Below are positions 1 to 9,212 of a stretch of 50,042 nt of DNA, one piece after another. This DNA comes from Nemertoderma westbladi (taxonomy: Eukaryota; Xenacoelomorpha; Nemertodermatida; Nemertodermatidae). The notes beneath the pieces are model-generated. The model did not search any database. It was not told the origin of the DNA and saw only the letters and a list, made by a program, of their open reading frames with translations. The position numbers were made by a program, and so were the translations under genes. Within the stretch, counting starts at the first letter, position 1; each line of letters begins with the position of its first letter. The DNA is taken from assembly GCA_032718475.1 (NCBI GenBank), contig JAUCBJ010008231.1, positions 1 to 50,042 on the forward strand. Direction: 5' to 3'.

Positions 1-27
1 AATGGCGCCCATATGCTAAGGCTTCAC

Positions 28-252
28 TCGCTTCATGGCTCGCCCCATTTTTTCAATGTTGGAAAGGAATGAAGGGGACGTCGGGTGATGGTGGTAGTGG
101 TAATGATGTTGTGGGTGAGGAAGAACTCACTTCACGGCTCGCCCCCATAAGTCTGTGTTTATTTACCTTTTTTAGTTGTTGCGTCATAACCTTACTTCGG
201 CGCTATCACTCACACTTCGACGCTATCACTCACTTCATGGCTCGCCCCATAG
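28..252. repeat. Short dispersed repeat, GGCTCGCCCC motif
   Basis: The motif CTTCAYGGCTCGCCCC occurs three times here (about 31, 131 and 232), with CGCTATCACTCAC duplicated at about 200-230. A reverse-orientation copy (GGGGCGAGCCACGAAGTG) lies near 23,038. It looks like a small dispersed repeat; no coding signal is convincing in the first 300 bases. Confidence 0.45.
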
Positions 253-455
253 GTAGAATAATCAAATCATGTTAAAGACTTTTATAATAACAAACGTCTG
301 CAACCCACTTACTATATTGGGTTTTACCTATTGCGGTTCAAGGTCAAACGCCGACCGGTAGACACGAATTAATTAAATTACTTCCGCCTGCAAACTGGTC
401 TTATACCGCGTATGTCACATATATACACAGCGGTGACATATGTTACATATGCACA

Positions 456-525
456 ATGGTAACCATGGTAACCATAGTAAGTGGGTGGGGCAACAATAGT
501 AATCATAGTAAGTAGGCGGGGCAAG
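456..525. repeat. Two-copy tandem duplication, about 31 bp
   Basis: Two adjacent diverged copies share the core ATAGTAAGTNGGNGGGGCAA. They are preceded by a CCATGGTAACCATGGTAACC block. The open frame on the minus strand through this segment has no recognisable domain and I do not call it a gene. Confidence 0.5.
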
Positions 526-1358
526 AGCCGTTCGGCAAATTCTTTAACATGGTAGACTATGGCAGACGCTGTCTCAATCACGTTGTTTAGCCTACTACTA
601 TGGTTGAACCATGGCCTAGAACCATGGTATTTATTAAATAGAATAAATGGCCTGCAGTGAACAATAATTCTTGCAATCTTTGAATGCCTATATCTCAGCT
701 GTTTCTGAACGAAATTCAGATATTCTTGCATATTTGGAATCCTTGCAACGCAAGCTTTCTAATGATATGAAAAAATTACGACTAATGTGAAGAATGGCCA
801 CGATACGGAGGGTGCGATTTCGCAAAAGAGACTTTTTTTAAAACGCTTATAAAAAAATTTAAAGGTAAAATAGAAAACCCCGGCTTCATAGGGTCATCGA
901 CGGTGAGTGAAACTAGTGGTGTTTAAAATGTCAAGCTATATGATAAAGATTTGTAGATAAATCTGGGGGGGGGGGGGGGGGGGGGTCCGTGTCATCAGAA
1001 AATGACACATATTACAAGTCATGGTGTAGATATATTATTACCCATGTACTTAGAACGGCATTAATTTACTATCTATGCCCAAATTTTTGATTTTTTTTTT
1101 GTTTTTTTTTCTTTTAATATTAAAAGACTTTTTACATGTTGTTAGGCTTTGTATTATCAATTTTATTCTAGAATTATATATTTTTGTTGCTATGGTTACA
1201 TAAATAAATAAATTTAAATTTAAATTTATTTCAATTTCAATTTATTTCTTATTGTAGGCCTAATGCTTACTTATTTCATATTTCTTTCTTATTGACAAAT
1301 ATATTTGAGGATTAAATTACATTTAAATTTTTTTACTAGCTAATAAAAAGTAGTAGTA
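526..1358. other. Non-coding stretch with a 21-base poly-G run
   Basis: No gene is seen. A run of 21 G lies at 965-985. The rest is AT-rich, with short A/T runs and TTTAAATTTAAATTTA near 1,210-1,230. Confidence 0.6.
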
Positions 1359-1393
1359 GCTAACACAAAATCAAAATTACTAGCTACCATCTT
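1359..1393 (+). repeat. 35-bp direct repeat, copy 1
   Basis: The block starting GCTAACACAAAATCAAAATT and ending GCTACCATCTT occurs again at 2,535-2,569 in the same orientation, 1,176 bp away, with about two differences. A shared downstream piece around GAGAACAAAAAAC or TAGAACAAAAAAC follows both copies. Confidence 0.65.
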
Positions 1394-1410
1394 TTTGGAA
1401 TATATCTTAT

Positions 1411-1680
1411 TACAGAACACAAGCGAACACATCTAAACACACCCGAACACACTCCAAAAACTGCCGAACACAATCGAACACAGTCGAAAATAGAAAGAGC
1501 ACAAAAAAATATCACCGGGTACCAACTTTTAGATAAAATTAGCCACGCGTTGCTTTTCTATAAGTAAATCCCTGTAATTATTGAATAAAATTGTCGCGAA
1601 ATTAAATGTTGTCGATTGTGTTCGGCAGTTTTTCTAGTTTGTTCGGGTATGTTCTTGTGTGTTCGCCTGTGTTCTGTAAA
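1411..1680. mobile_element. Hairpin element with GAACAC-rich arms
   Basis: The left arm (1,411-1,480) is the reverse complement of the right arm (1,609-1,680) with a few mismatches, around a loop of about 128 bp. The arms consist of repeated GAACAC separated by a few bases. The flank at 1,359-1,393 recurs at 2,535-2,569, and the flank ending near 1,740 recurs near 2,613; that second copy lacks the hairpin. This fits insertion of a small foldback element into one of two copies of an older repeat. It has no coding capacity. Confidence 0.6.
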
Positions 1681-1812
1681 AAGAACTATCCATATTTTTG
1701 TCAGATAGCCAAATATTGGTTCTAGAACAAAAAACGTCATAGTAAAAGACATTTTAACAAGAAAAAGTTGGTCAATTTATTTTTATTTTTCTATTAGGAT
1801 TTTTTCAGCTAG

Positions 1813-2500
1813 AGTTCCGTATAGCACTACATTTTTAAAACGTATATCATTGTTACTATGGCAACGTTGAAGAGTTCTAGAACAATAGAAAAGTATTATA
1901 TACTATTCTAGAACATAAGTAAAATGATAAATATAATGTTCTAGAACATAGCTAGTTTTATTAAATTTCAAAATAGCTAGTAAATTAAAAAAATGTATTT
2001 TTAAATAAATTTAAATGAATATTGTTTGTAGATTTTTGTATAGGCCTACCGATGTAACTAATTAGTTTATTTATCCATTGGGTATTGGCTTTTGTTGGCC
2101 TTTGATATCTCATGGAATCCGTTTAATTTTCATTTTCTTATCTGTTGCCTCCACATGTATTCTGTTAGTTTTTCGGTAAATGTATCTTCGTGTTTTAATG
2201 CACTCCTCACACGAAGCTCTGGCGTCGTATATTTTTCTTATTTTTCTCCGTAACTGTCTTATAATAATAGCCTTACTTGCACTTTTGGGCATTTCTCACC
2301 TCAGAAATTTTATGAACAATTTTTTAATTACTAGCAATTTAAAATTTGAAAAATAACTAGTATATGTTTAGAACATTATATTTTTTATTATATTTATGTT
2401 CTAGAATAGTGTATAATATTTATATTTTGTTCTAGAATTCTGCAATGTTGCCATGGTAACAATGATTTATGTTATAAAAATGTAGTGCTGTACGGAACTG
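1813..2500. mobile_element. Inverted-repeat element with GTTCTAGAAC arms
   Basis: Arm 1,813-1,995 and arm 2,315-2,500 are diverged reverse complements (roughly 180 bp each) around a loop of about 320 bp. Each arm contains several TTCTAGAA palindromes and the segment CATTGTTACYATGGCAAC. The 180-base open frame in the loop has no recognisable domain. The structure resembles a non-autonomous foldback or MITE. The same GTTCTAGAAC and CTAGCTAG words recur in the foldback at 8,024-9,212, so they may belong to one family. Confidence 0.6.
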
Positions 2501-2534
2501 TTACCTTTTTTTCACAAGCTCATATAAAGTACTA

Positions 2535-2569
2535 GCTAACACAAAATCAAAATTAATGGCTACCATCTT
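2535..2569 (+). repeat. 35-bp direct repeat, copy 2
   Basis: Second copy of the block at 1,359-1,393. Here the downstream shared piece follows within about 25 bp, whereas in copy 1 the GAACAC hairpin intervenes. This is the empty form of the site. Confidence 0.65.
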
Positions 2570-3065
2570 ACTGTCACAGGGTCAAATATTTGTTCGAGAA
2601 CAAAAAACCTCTTGATATAAACCGATAATCACTAATAATTTCAATAATTTTTTTTTTGAAATTTGGACATAGATACTATACTAATGCAACTTAGAACAAT
2701 GTTTCAATGGAACTCTAGCCGTTGTAATTAATTAAATTGTGTGTTTTTCCATATAAAAGTTAAAAAGTGGCAATTAATAATACATTAATACAAGGCAAAG
2801 CAAAATATGATTTTTTAAAATACTATCTAGAACAAAAATACTAGCTACTATGTCTCCAAAACGTAAGTGTTTGATGTAAAGCATCCCTTTGTAAAGAAAA
2901 AAAATGATATTTAAAAATTTGAAAAATAGCTATTTTTTGAATGTTCTAGAACAACGTTTTTTTTAGTTAAATTGTTAACATATTCGAGAACATTTAAAAT
3001 AGTAGCAAAAACTAGATAGTATAAAACATGTACGCGTATCGAAACAGTACCTGTATAATTATATT
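2570..3065. other. AT-rich upstream region of the channel gene
   Basis: No coding signal is seen before 3,066. More GTTCTAGAAC or TTCGAGAAC words occur (2,595, 2,825, 2,943, 2,985). An in-frame TAG at 3,003-3,005 limits the downstream reading frame. No clear TATA element or good splice acceptor was found. Confidence 0.5.
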
Positions 3066-4247
3066 ATGAAAAAGTCAATAGTATTGGATCTTTTGAAAGA
3101 ACTAAATGTCAATATAATTGAAAACACTAAATCAGTTAGAGAATTACGCAAGATTTCCACCAGCTCTATATTGGATCACGAGATTGTTGAACACCAAACC
3201 AAAATAAAACATGCTGCTGTTGAAGTTCATATGAAGTTTTGCTTCATAACAATCGGTGATATTGATACTGTAAAGCAACTGTTTGAAGCAGAAGCATTGT
3301 ACCAAGCGCGTTGGAAAGAACCCGCTCTCATGGGTTTGGATGCTGATAAGCTGCATAACATCACATGGGACAACTACTGGGATCCGTGGATAAAGATTGT
3401 TAATAGCGAGGGCGAATTAATTCATGATGAGCACTGGAAGAAAACCAAAGTAGAAGCAGATGCGACATGGGTTGTTTTACACAGAAGATTTAAAGGTGTT
3501 TTTAATGAAAATCTTGAATTAAAGCATTTTCCGTGCGACGTTCAAGACTTATCTCTTACAATATCAACCGAACACACTTGCGAAGATCTCATATTTATTG
3601 CTGATGTTGAGGAACTTTCAACGGTTAATCCAGATAGTTTCCTCGACCAACAGGAATGGCACATGTACCAACATGTACAGGTTGTTTTGGGTCGTCCTGA
3701 CGCCATGAATGCTCCGACTCGTAAAAGACAGATAACCGGCACTTGCCGGGTTGCACGTAAACCTGGTTTCTATTTCTGGAATGTGGTTCTCGTCATGTTT
3801 GTCCTGGTTATTTTATCCTTCTGCGGTTTCGCTATTCAGCCTCAGTGGGCCATCACCTTCTCTCTCACCCTCATGCTAACTGCTGTTACGTTTAAACTCA
3901 CCGTTTCTCACAACCTCCCCAGTATCAACTATTTAACTTATCTCGATATCTACGTTCTGGTGGGCATTCTCTACCTAGGGATGACAACTGTTCTCTTTGC
4001 GCTCCTCACTCTTTTAAAAGAGTATAAATCTTTCTATAAACAAATAGCAATGCTTGCTCTCGGGTCTTTCCAAATACTCTTTCATTCCGTTTACGGTGTT
4101 TATTTTTTGTGGTGCACGAACCGGCGTTGGCGAAAAATGAAAGCTCTTGATCGAATTTATCTCAAAGAAAAAACATCAAGAGAACACCTAATGCAGGAAC
4201 TTGACAGTGGAACCTATGCTTCAGCTAATTCCAGAAGTATATTATAG
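3066..4247 (+). CDS. Pentameric ligand-gated ion channel subunit lacking the Cys-loop
   Basis: A 393-residue subunit of a plasma-membrane ligand-gated channel. The ligand-binding domain spans about residues 51-232, with the family signature ARWKEPAL (81-88) and HFPCDVQDL (154-162). Four membrane segments follow: M1 about 234-257, M2 262-281 (SLTLMLTAVTFKLTV, then HNLPSINYL), M3 290-315 and M4 326-350. The two cysteines that bracket the FPxDxQ turn in typical Cys-loop receptors are absent; cysteines are at 157 and 172 instead, so this belongs with Cys-less members of the superfamily. N98-I-T is a possible glycosylation site. The M3-M4 loop is only about ten residues, as in prokaryotic-type channels. 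No signal peptide is visible, so an upstream exon may be missing or the copy may be N-truncated. The start is the first ATG after an in-frame stop at 3,003. The ligand and ion selectivity cannot be told. Confidence 0.85.
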   Translation: MKKSIVLDLLKELNVNIIENTKSVRELRKISTSSILDHEIVEHQTKIKHAAVEVHMKFCFITIGDIDTVKQLFEAEALYQARWKEPALMGLDADKLHNITWDNYWDPWIKIVNSEGELIHDEHWKKTKVEADATWVVLHRRFKGVFNENLELKHFPCDVQDLSLTISTEHTCEDLIFIADVEELSTVNPDSFLDQQEWHMYQHVQVVLGRPDAMNAPTRKRQITGTCRVARKPGFYFWNVVLVMFVLVILSFCGFAIQPQWAITFSLTLMLTAVTFKLTVSHNLPSINYLTYLDIYVLVGILYLGMTTVLFALLTLLKEYKSFYKQIAMLALGSFQILFHSVYGVYFLWCTNRRWRKMKALDRIYLKEKTSREHLMQELDSGTYASANSRSIL

Positions 4248-4339
4248 AGATATGAAAATATATTCTGCAGTTTGTTGTTTTTCAATTATTATTATTATTA
4301 CCGAAATGTTATATTCTGTACTACATTACTGTACATTCG

Positions 4340-4345
4340 AATAAA
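4340..4345 (+). promoter_or_regulatory. Polyadenylation signal AATAAA
   Basis: AATAAA lies 93 bp after the stop codon of the channel gene, in an AT-rich 3' flank. It is the first canonical signal after the stop. Confidence 0.5.
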
Positions 4346-4754
4346 CACTAGTGGCGACACTTGACGGTCTTCCCCGTACGGATAGGTCTAAGTAAGGACA
4401 ACACTATTGTATTGGAGACAACAGTCAAAAAGACCTACCAACAGTCAGACAAACTCAACAACAGTTAGAAAACAGTCCGGGATAGTCTGCTGCAACAGTC
4501 AAGGGCTTCAAAAAATTCCGTTTATCAGAATAAGACTCCTTTACGTTTAATTATAGTAGGCCTAGCTGATATTTTACTTTGTGCGGTACTCTATATGGCG
4601 TGTGGCGCGCATCGAGGATCCTGGCGGTCCTGGCGCGAATATGGATGTGTAGGGTTAGGGTAGGATGTAGCGTAGCGGTGCGGTGCGGTGCACTGGCAAC
4701 ACATCCCACTACTGCACTATACAGCTCTATTTGAAATTATTCCATAGGTTTAAA
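4346..4754. other. Non-coding stretch
   Basis: No gene is seen. It contains repeated CAACAGTYAGA words (4,400-4,500) and a GC-rich segment (4,590-4,700) with GCGGTGCGGTGCGGTGC. Confidence 0.5.
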
Positions 4755-5235
4755 AAGATTGAAAAATTTCCGCTCGCTTCTCTCGCGTTTATACTGTAAG
4801 TCTACTCTTAGCACTGTCTGCAGGTCTGGCTGTGGACAAATGGACAGATTGAGCATGACCATTCTGCCATTAAAAACATGATTTGTTTCAAAAGTGTTTC
4901 AATTGTCAGATTCTTGAAACCAATAAAACAATGATTCAGCAGAATTTCCGTGCTCGCTAGGCTCGCAATTTAATAACATCTGTAGGCCTATTTGAAAACA
5001 GTCGGTTTGCCTACTCTAAATGCTGAAATGTTAAAATATTCGTGCTCGCTGCGCTCGCAACACGCAATTTCATCACATCTACTTTTAAAAACAGTCAGTT
5101 GACGTTGACCTACTATTTAAAACTACCACTACAGTACGAGTACGGTACTGTCAGACTGTATTTATGTTAACATTATTAGAAAATTTCCTTGCTCGCTACG
5201 CTCGCATTTTATTGTTAAAATACTGTAGGCTGGTA
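4755..5235. repeat. Four diverged copies of a GCTCGCTNCGCTCGC repeat
   Basis: The core AAAATTTCCGTGCTCGCT followed by NCGCTCGCAATTT recurs at about 4,761, 4,941, 5,033 and 5,180. Copies 2 and 3 share a further tail (ACATCT then AAAACAGTCNGTT). Spacing is irregular (about 180, 92 and 147 bp), so this is a cluster of dispersed copies, not a clean tandem array. Confidence 0.55.
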
Positions 5236-5763
5236 GGGCTACAGCATTATAAACTGATAAATTATTACAATTCAGCAATTACTGCAAAATTTCATAGTCA
5301 ATTGTTGGCTTGGCGCGCATTGGATATCATGGCTGGCGCGATTTTCGTTTAACCAGAACGCGTGTGGCGCGCTTTTTGTCAGTATTCCATATAGGCAATA
5401 TCCTGTCATCTGCAGCCGTCTTTCAGTCAGTCAGTGGTGGATAAGACCCGGTCTTCTGGTCTTGGGTCTCGATCCGGACCGGAAGCACCCCCAACGTGTT
5501 GTCGTTGCTCGATGGTAATGACTGAATGAAGCGGGATGACGCGAACTAGAAAGTAAAATTGCAATTGTTCCCATATACCGGTAGCCTAGGTTTAATTTAG
5601 TTGGGATCAGGGATTGTGGCCCATACTTGTTGCATGTATTAATTATAATTTTTAGTTAATTTCGTACTTTTTTTTATATAATATAACCTTACAATATAAT
5701 TATGTCAGTATGTTGTGAATTACTTTGTAGTAATTAGTTGTCAGTTGTGGCGTTTTATACAGT
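5236..5763. other. Non-coding stretch
   Basis: No gene is seen. It includes GGCGCGC words (5,312-5,370) and a GC-richer piece near 5,440-5,530. No RNA gene could be folded convincingly by eye. Confidence 0.45.
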
Positions 5764-5764
5764 A

Positions 5765-5870
5765 GGCTACTAAGTATTATTCATGTTATTAATACATGTT
5801 ATTTTTATTACAGTTGGCCTACTAAGTATTATTCATGTTGGTAATACATGTTATTTTTATTTAGTTACCG
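5765..5870 (+). repeat. 52-bp tandem duplication, two copies
   Basis: CTACTAAGTATTATTCATGT begins at 5,767 and again at 5,819, and each copy continues to ACATGTTATTTTTATT. The copies differ at a few bases. Confidence 0.75.
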
Positions 5871-6762
5871 GTATGTACCTAATTTATAAGTATAGGATTG
5901 ATATATTTATTGATTATTATATTACTGTATTACAGTGCATATTTGTAGGAATCTGGGAATTGTGGCATTTTTGTACAATAATAAATCAATTTGCAGTTTG
6001 TCCTGTTTGTGGCATTTATTAATAGTTAATTAGCAGTTATAGTTAATTAGGTAATTATATACAATTATGTGCAATGTATGCTAATCAAGTATTGTGTTTG
6101 GGGCGTTAGCGCTCTAATTAAATAGGTAGAAGGTAGGCAGTAGGGGTTTGGGCAGTTGGGAGCAGCATTATTTTGAATCAAAATTATAAGTTAACGTTCT
6201 CTAAGTATTTTGTTATAGGAAGCCGGTAAATTACCAAATTTCTAACTGGTTTCCTCTAGCAGTCTAGGAAGCGGTAAATTGACCAAAAATACAAAAATTG
6301 TATACCGTTAAGTGGTTTGTCACGGAAACTGGTAAAATGACATTAAAAGAAATTCAAGGCTCCCAAACAGGAACGTCCCCTGCAGCCCTGGAATAGGCCT
6401 ACTGCAGCCTACTGACTGACTAATATGTGTTGGGTTGGGGACACCTGGATTGGACAGTTGGATGGATGCTTGGACAGTGGACACTGATCTGCTGATACCT
6501 GGATACAGATATTTAGGATTAGGCCTACATTCCAGTATTCAGGTATTGCTGTATTGTTGATTGTCTGATTGTACGGTACCTACCTTAGTATTGTATTGGT
6601 TTCTTATACCGTAATAACTATTATAACTATCTATTTTAACCGCGTTGGAACACAACCGTCTGAATTCTGCGTCAAATCAGCATGACCACGAGCAGGTAGA
6701 CAGGGAGCGGTGACTGTGTTGACACTGCGACTCTGACACAACCTAAAACCCAGCAACCGGTT
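5871..6762. other. Non-coding region and 5' flank of the ICAP-1-like gene
   Basis: No coding sequence is recognised. Two TAGGCCTA palindromes lie at 6,394 and 6,520. The last 100 bases probably include the promoter or 5' untranslated region of the gene starting at 6,763; no TATA element is evident. Confidence 0.4.
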
Positions 6763-7071
6763 ATGTCCAATTCTCCAAGCCTCCAATCCAAGAGCGGAAG
6801 TGGACTTATACGCCGTCACATTATTAATTTATCCCAGAAATCTAAAACACCAACGGCCGTTAGCAGCTCAACACTTTACGAGGATGTAACTGGGTCATCA
6901 TCCTTGGGTTTTGAAGCTTTTGACGTTGGATTAGTCGCTTACCTCCGCGGTATACCGATATCGAACCTTAGAGCCACCAGTAGCAACACCGACTTCGGTA
7001 TAGTCGTCGAAAAAATCCACAACGCTCAGAGGGACGGATCGATACCGCGTATTACGGAACATTTACAGAAG
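6763..7071 (+). CDS. ITGB1BP1: ICAP-1 (integrin beta-1-binding protein 1)-like, exon 1
   Basis: First coding exon, 103 codons, ending AAG then GTTAGT, a good splice donor in phase 0. It joins exon 2 (18,019-18,303) to give 197 residues, close to the roughly 200 of vertebrate ICAP-1. The N-terminal 48 residues are serine-rich with a basic patch (IRRH, 16-19), as in ICAP-1. The PTB domain begins with FEAFDVGLVAYLRG (50-63), and HNAQRDGSIP (86-95) matches the ICAP-1 segment between the first strand and the next. ICAP-1 binds the membrane-distal NPxY of the beta-1 integrin tail and also KRIT1, and so regulates adhesion. The intron holds MFSD1 on the other strand and several repeats. The related CCM2 PTB family is the alternative, but length and motifs favour ICAP-1. 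An extra 5' non-coding exon is possible. Confidence 0.8.
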
Positions 7072-7146
7072 GTTAGTTCGTCGTTCGTGTCCCAGTGCAG
7101 TGGCGTATCCAGAGAGTAGCAGGGGATCCGAGCCGATGGTGGTGCA

Positions 7147-7170
7147 TTTAGTTTAGTTTAGTTTAGTTTA
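7147..7170 (+). repeat. (TTTAG)n microsatellite
   Basis: About five tandem TTTAG units 75 bp inside the intron. Confidence 0.8.
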
Positions 7171-8023
7171 ATTACGCCAGTATCAATAAAAATATGTCTC
7201 AAAAGTCAAACATACAAACACAAATGACAGAAATAAAGGTAATCCATGATTAGGACAAAATTACAGTAAAATTAAATTTCAATATGAAGGTAATTTACGT
7301 ACGTACTGTAATGTACAGATGTAATATATACACGTCCTGTTATACAGTCTGCATTGCACCAAGATAAATACTTATACATATTCAGATATTATAAACAATT
7401 GGTTTTCGCAATGGCTGGAAAGTTACGCAGTTGCGTTTTAAGGCGGGAATAAAATATAAATAAAAAATAGATTAATTAATTAAAGATACAATTCGATAAA
7501 ATATTAATAAAAAAATAGATTAATTAATTAAAGATAAAATTCGATAAAAAAAAATATTAAGTCAAGACAAGAAATATATTCCTCGAACCAGCCACATATG
7601 TAGTGTAATCATTAGATTTACAGTATATTTCTAAATTCATTGCAGTATTCGAAGATTCTGCCAAGTTACGCAATTGCATTTTAAAGCCGGGAAAACAAAA
7701 TTAAAAGAAAAACTTATGTAATAATGCTTTAATTATATTTATAAAAATCATAGATGTATAAAAATGTGGAAATAAAATATATGAATAAAATTCGAGAAAA
7801 ATTTAGATATACTATATAGGTATGTATCAAGGGTTAAAAGTTTGATGGAAACAAAATGAAATAATTACTTAAAAGAAGTATCTGTCAACTGAAAATAAAA
7901 GGCTGGAATAAAAGCATTGGAGGGCTGCCGCTGCAGGGGGTTGGCGGCTGGGTCAACACATGGCTAAGTCACACGAAGAGTTCCCAAAAGGGACTTTGGC
8001 TTGGCATTCTGGCATTTTCCGGG
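7171..8023. other. Intronic AT-rich DNA with small duplications
   Basis: No gene is seen. TAGATTAATTAATTAAAGAT plus its flank is tandemly duplicated at about 7,465-7,553. The phrase AAGTTACGCANTTGCNTTTTAA occurs near 7,420 and again near 7,664, suggesting two copies of a dispersed repeat. Confidence 0.5.
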
Positions 8024-9212
8024 CACCTAGGGGGATGTAGGACAATTCGGTCCCGGACAATTCGGTCCCGGACAATTCGGTCCGGACAATTCGGTCCCGG
8101 ACAATTCGGTCCCGGACAATTCGGTCCCAAAACACTAAATAAATGGGACCGAATTGTCCGGGACCGAATTGTCCGGGACCGAATTGTCCTAGGACCGAAT
8201 TGTCCTAGGACCGAATAGTCCGGGACCGAATTGTCCGGGACCGAATTGTCCGGGACCAAATTGTCCGGTTCCTAATAGCAACTTTTTAGTGCTTTTTTGA
8301 TATTGGTGAATGTTCTAGAACATTAGTAGATATATTTGTTATGCTAGCTAGTGTTATTTACTTGCTAGAATTTTTTGAAATTTAAAAATTCTGTATTTTT
8401 TTTTATTTTTGTTATTGGTAGTGTTCGTTATACACTATTATATACACTATTATACACAACATTATTATATATTATTTATTAAGGTGTAGCTAGTGTTTTT
8501 TTTTAATAGCTAACATTTCCTTGAAATTAAAACTTGTGAAAACATTGATATTTCAGAATTAGGCCTAAACTGTTGCTGATTATATTAATTACCCACAATA
8601 TTGATGATATTATAACACTCCCTGAATGAGATCCAGCTATTATCTAGGATAATAATTTAGGCTTGTTAACCAACCAACGACACATACAGTATACTTACGC
8701 AATATATAAAAAAAATCAGTTTTAAAAATAAACATTTTAAATACATACTATTACTAGCTAGAAAATAATTCACAAGCTCCATAAAAACACCATAGCTACC
8801 ATAAATAATAATGTTAACAAAAAAAAGTAAATTTTTTCTATTTAAAAAAAAAATACTAGCTAGTAAAAAAAACACTAGCTACCATATAATAATAGGCTAT
8901 ATATTAAGGTTCTAGAACATTCACCATTATATAATACCATTAAATTTGGTCCCGGACAATTCGGTCCTGGACAATTCGGTCCCGGACAATTCGGTCCCGG
9001 ACAATTCGGTCCCGGACAATTCGGTCCCATTAATATGCATGTTTTGGGACCGAATTGTCCTAGTCAGTATCCGGACAATTCGGTCCCGGACAATTCGGTC
9101 CCAAAACACAAAATTAATGGGACCGAATTGTCCGGGACCGAATTGTCCGGGACCGAATTGTCCGGACCGAATTGTCCGGGACCGAATTGTCCTGCTTCCA
9201 CCTAGGGGCCTA
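8024..9212. mobile_element. Foldback element with mirrored 15-bp tandem-repeat arms
   Basis: At 8,040-8,128 the 15-mer GGACAATTCGGTCCC repeats about six times, then after about 20 bp its reverse complement GGGACCGAATTGTCC repeats about eight times to 8,270. A second such block lies at 8,946-9,195: five forward units, one or two inverted, two forward, then five inverted. The outer edges are also inverted (CCTAGGGGGATGTAGGACAA on the left; its complement with a few changes on the right). Just inside, TGGTGAATGTTCTAGAAC (8,305-8,322) is mirrored at 8,909-8,926. The whole is a palindrome of about 1.19 kb with an AT-rich centre and no transposase. Tandem subrepeats in inverted arms are the hallmark of foldback-type transposons. 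Open frames inside are repeats read in frame. Confidence 0.75.

Noticed and set aside
378-731. Minus-strand open frame of 117 codons
   Set aside because: It covers a local duplication with CCATGGTAACC repeats; no domain, low-complexity tail.
1558-2292. Minus-strand open frames of 60-64 codons
   Set aside because: They lie in the arms and loop of inverted-repeat elements and show no domain.
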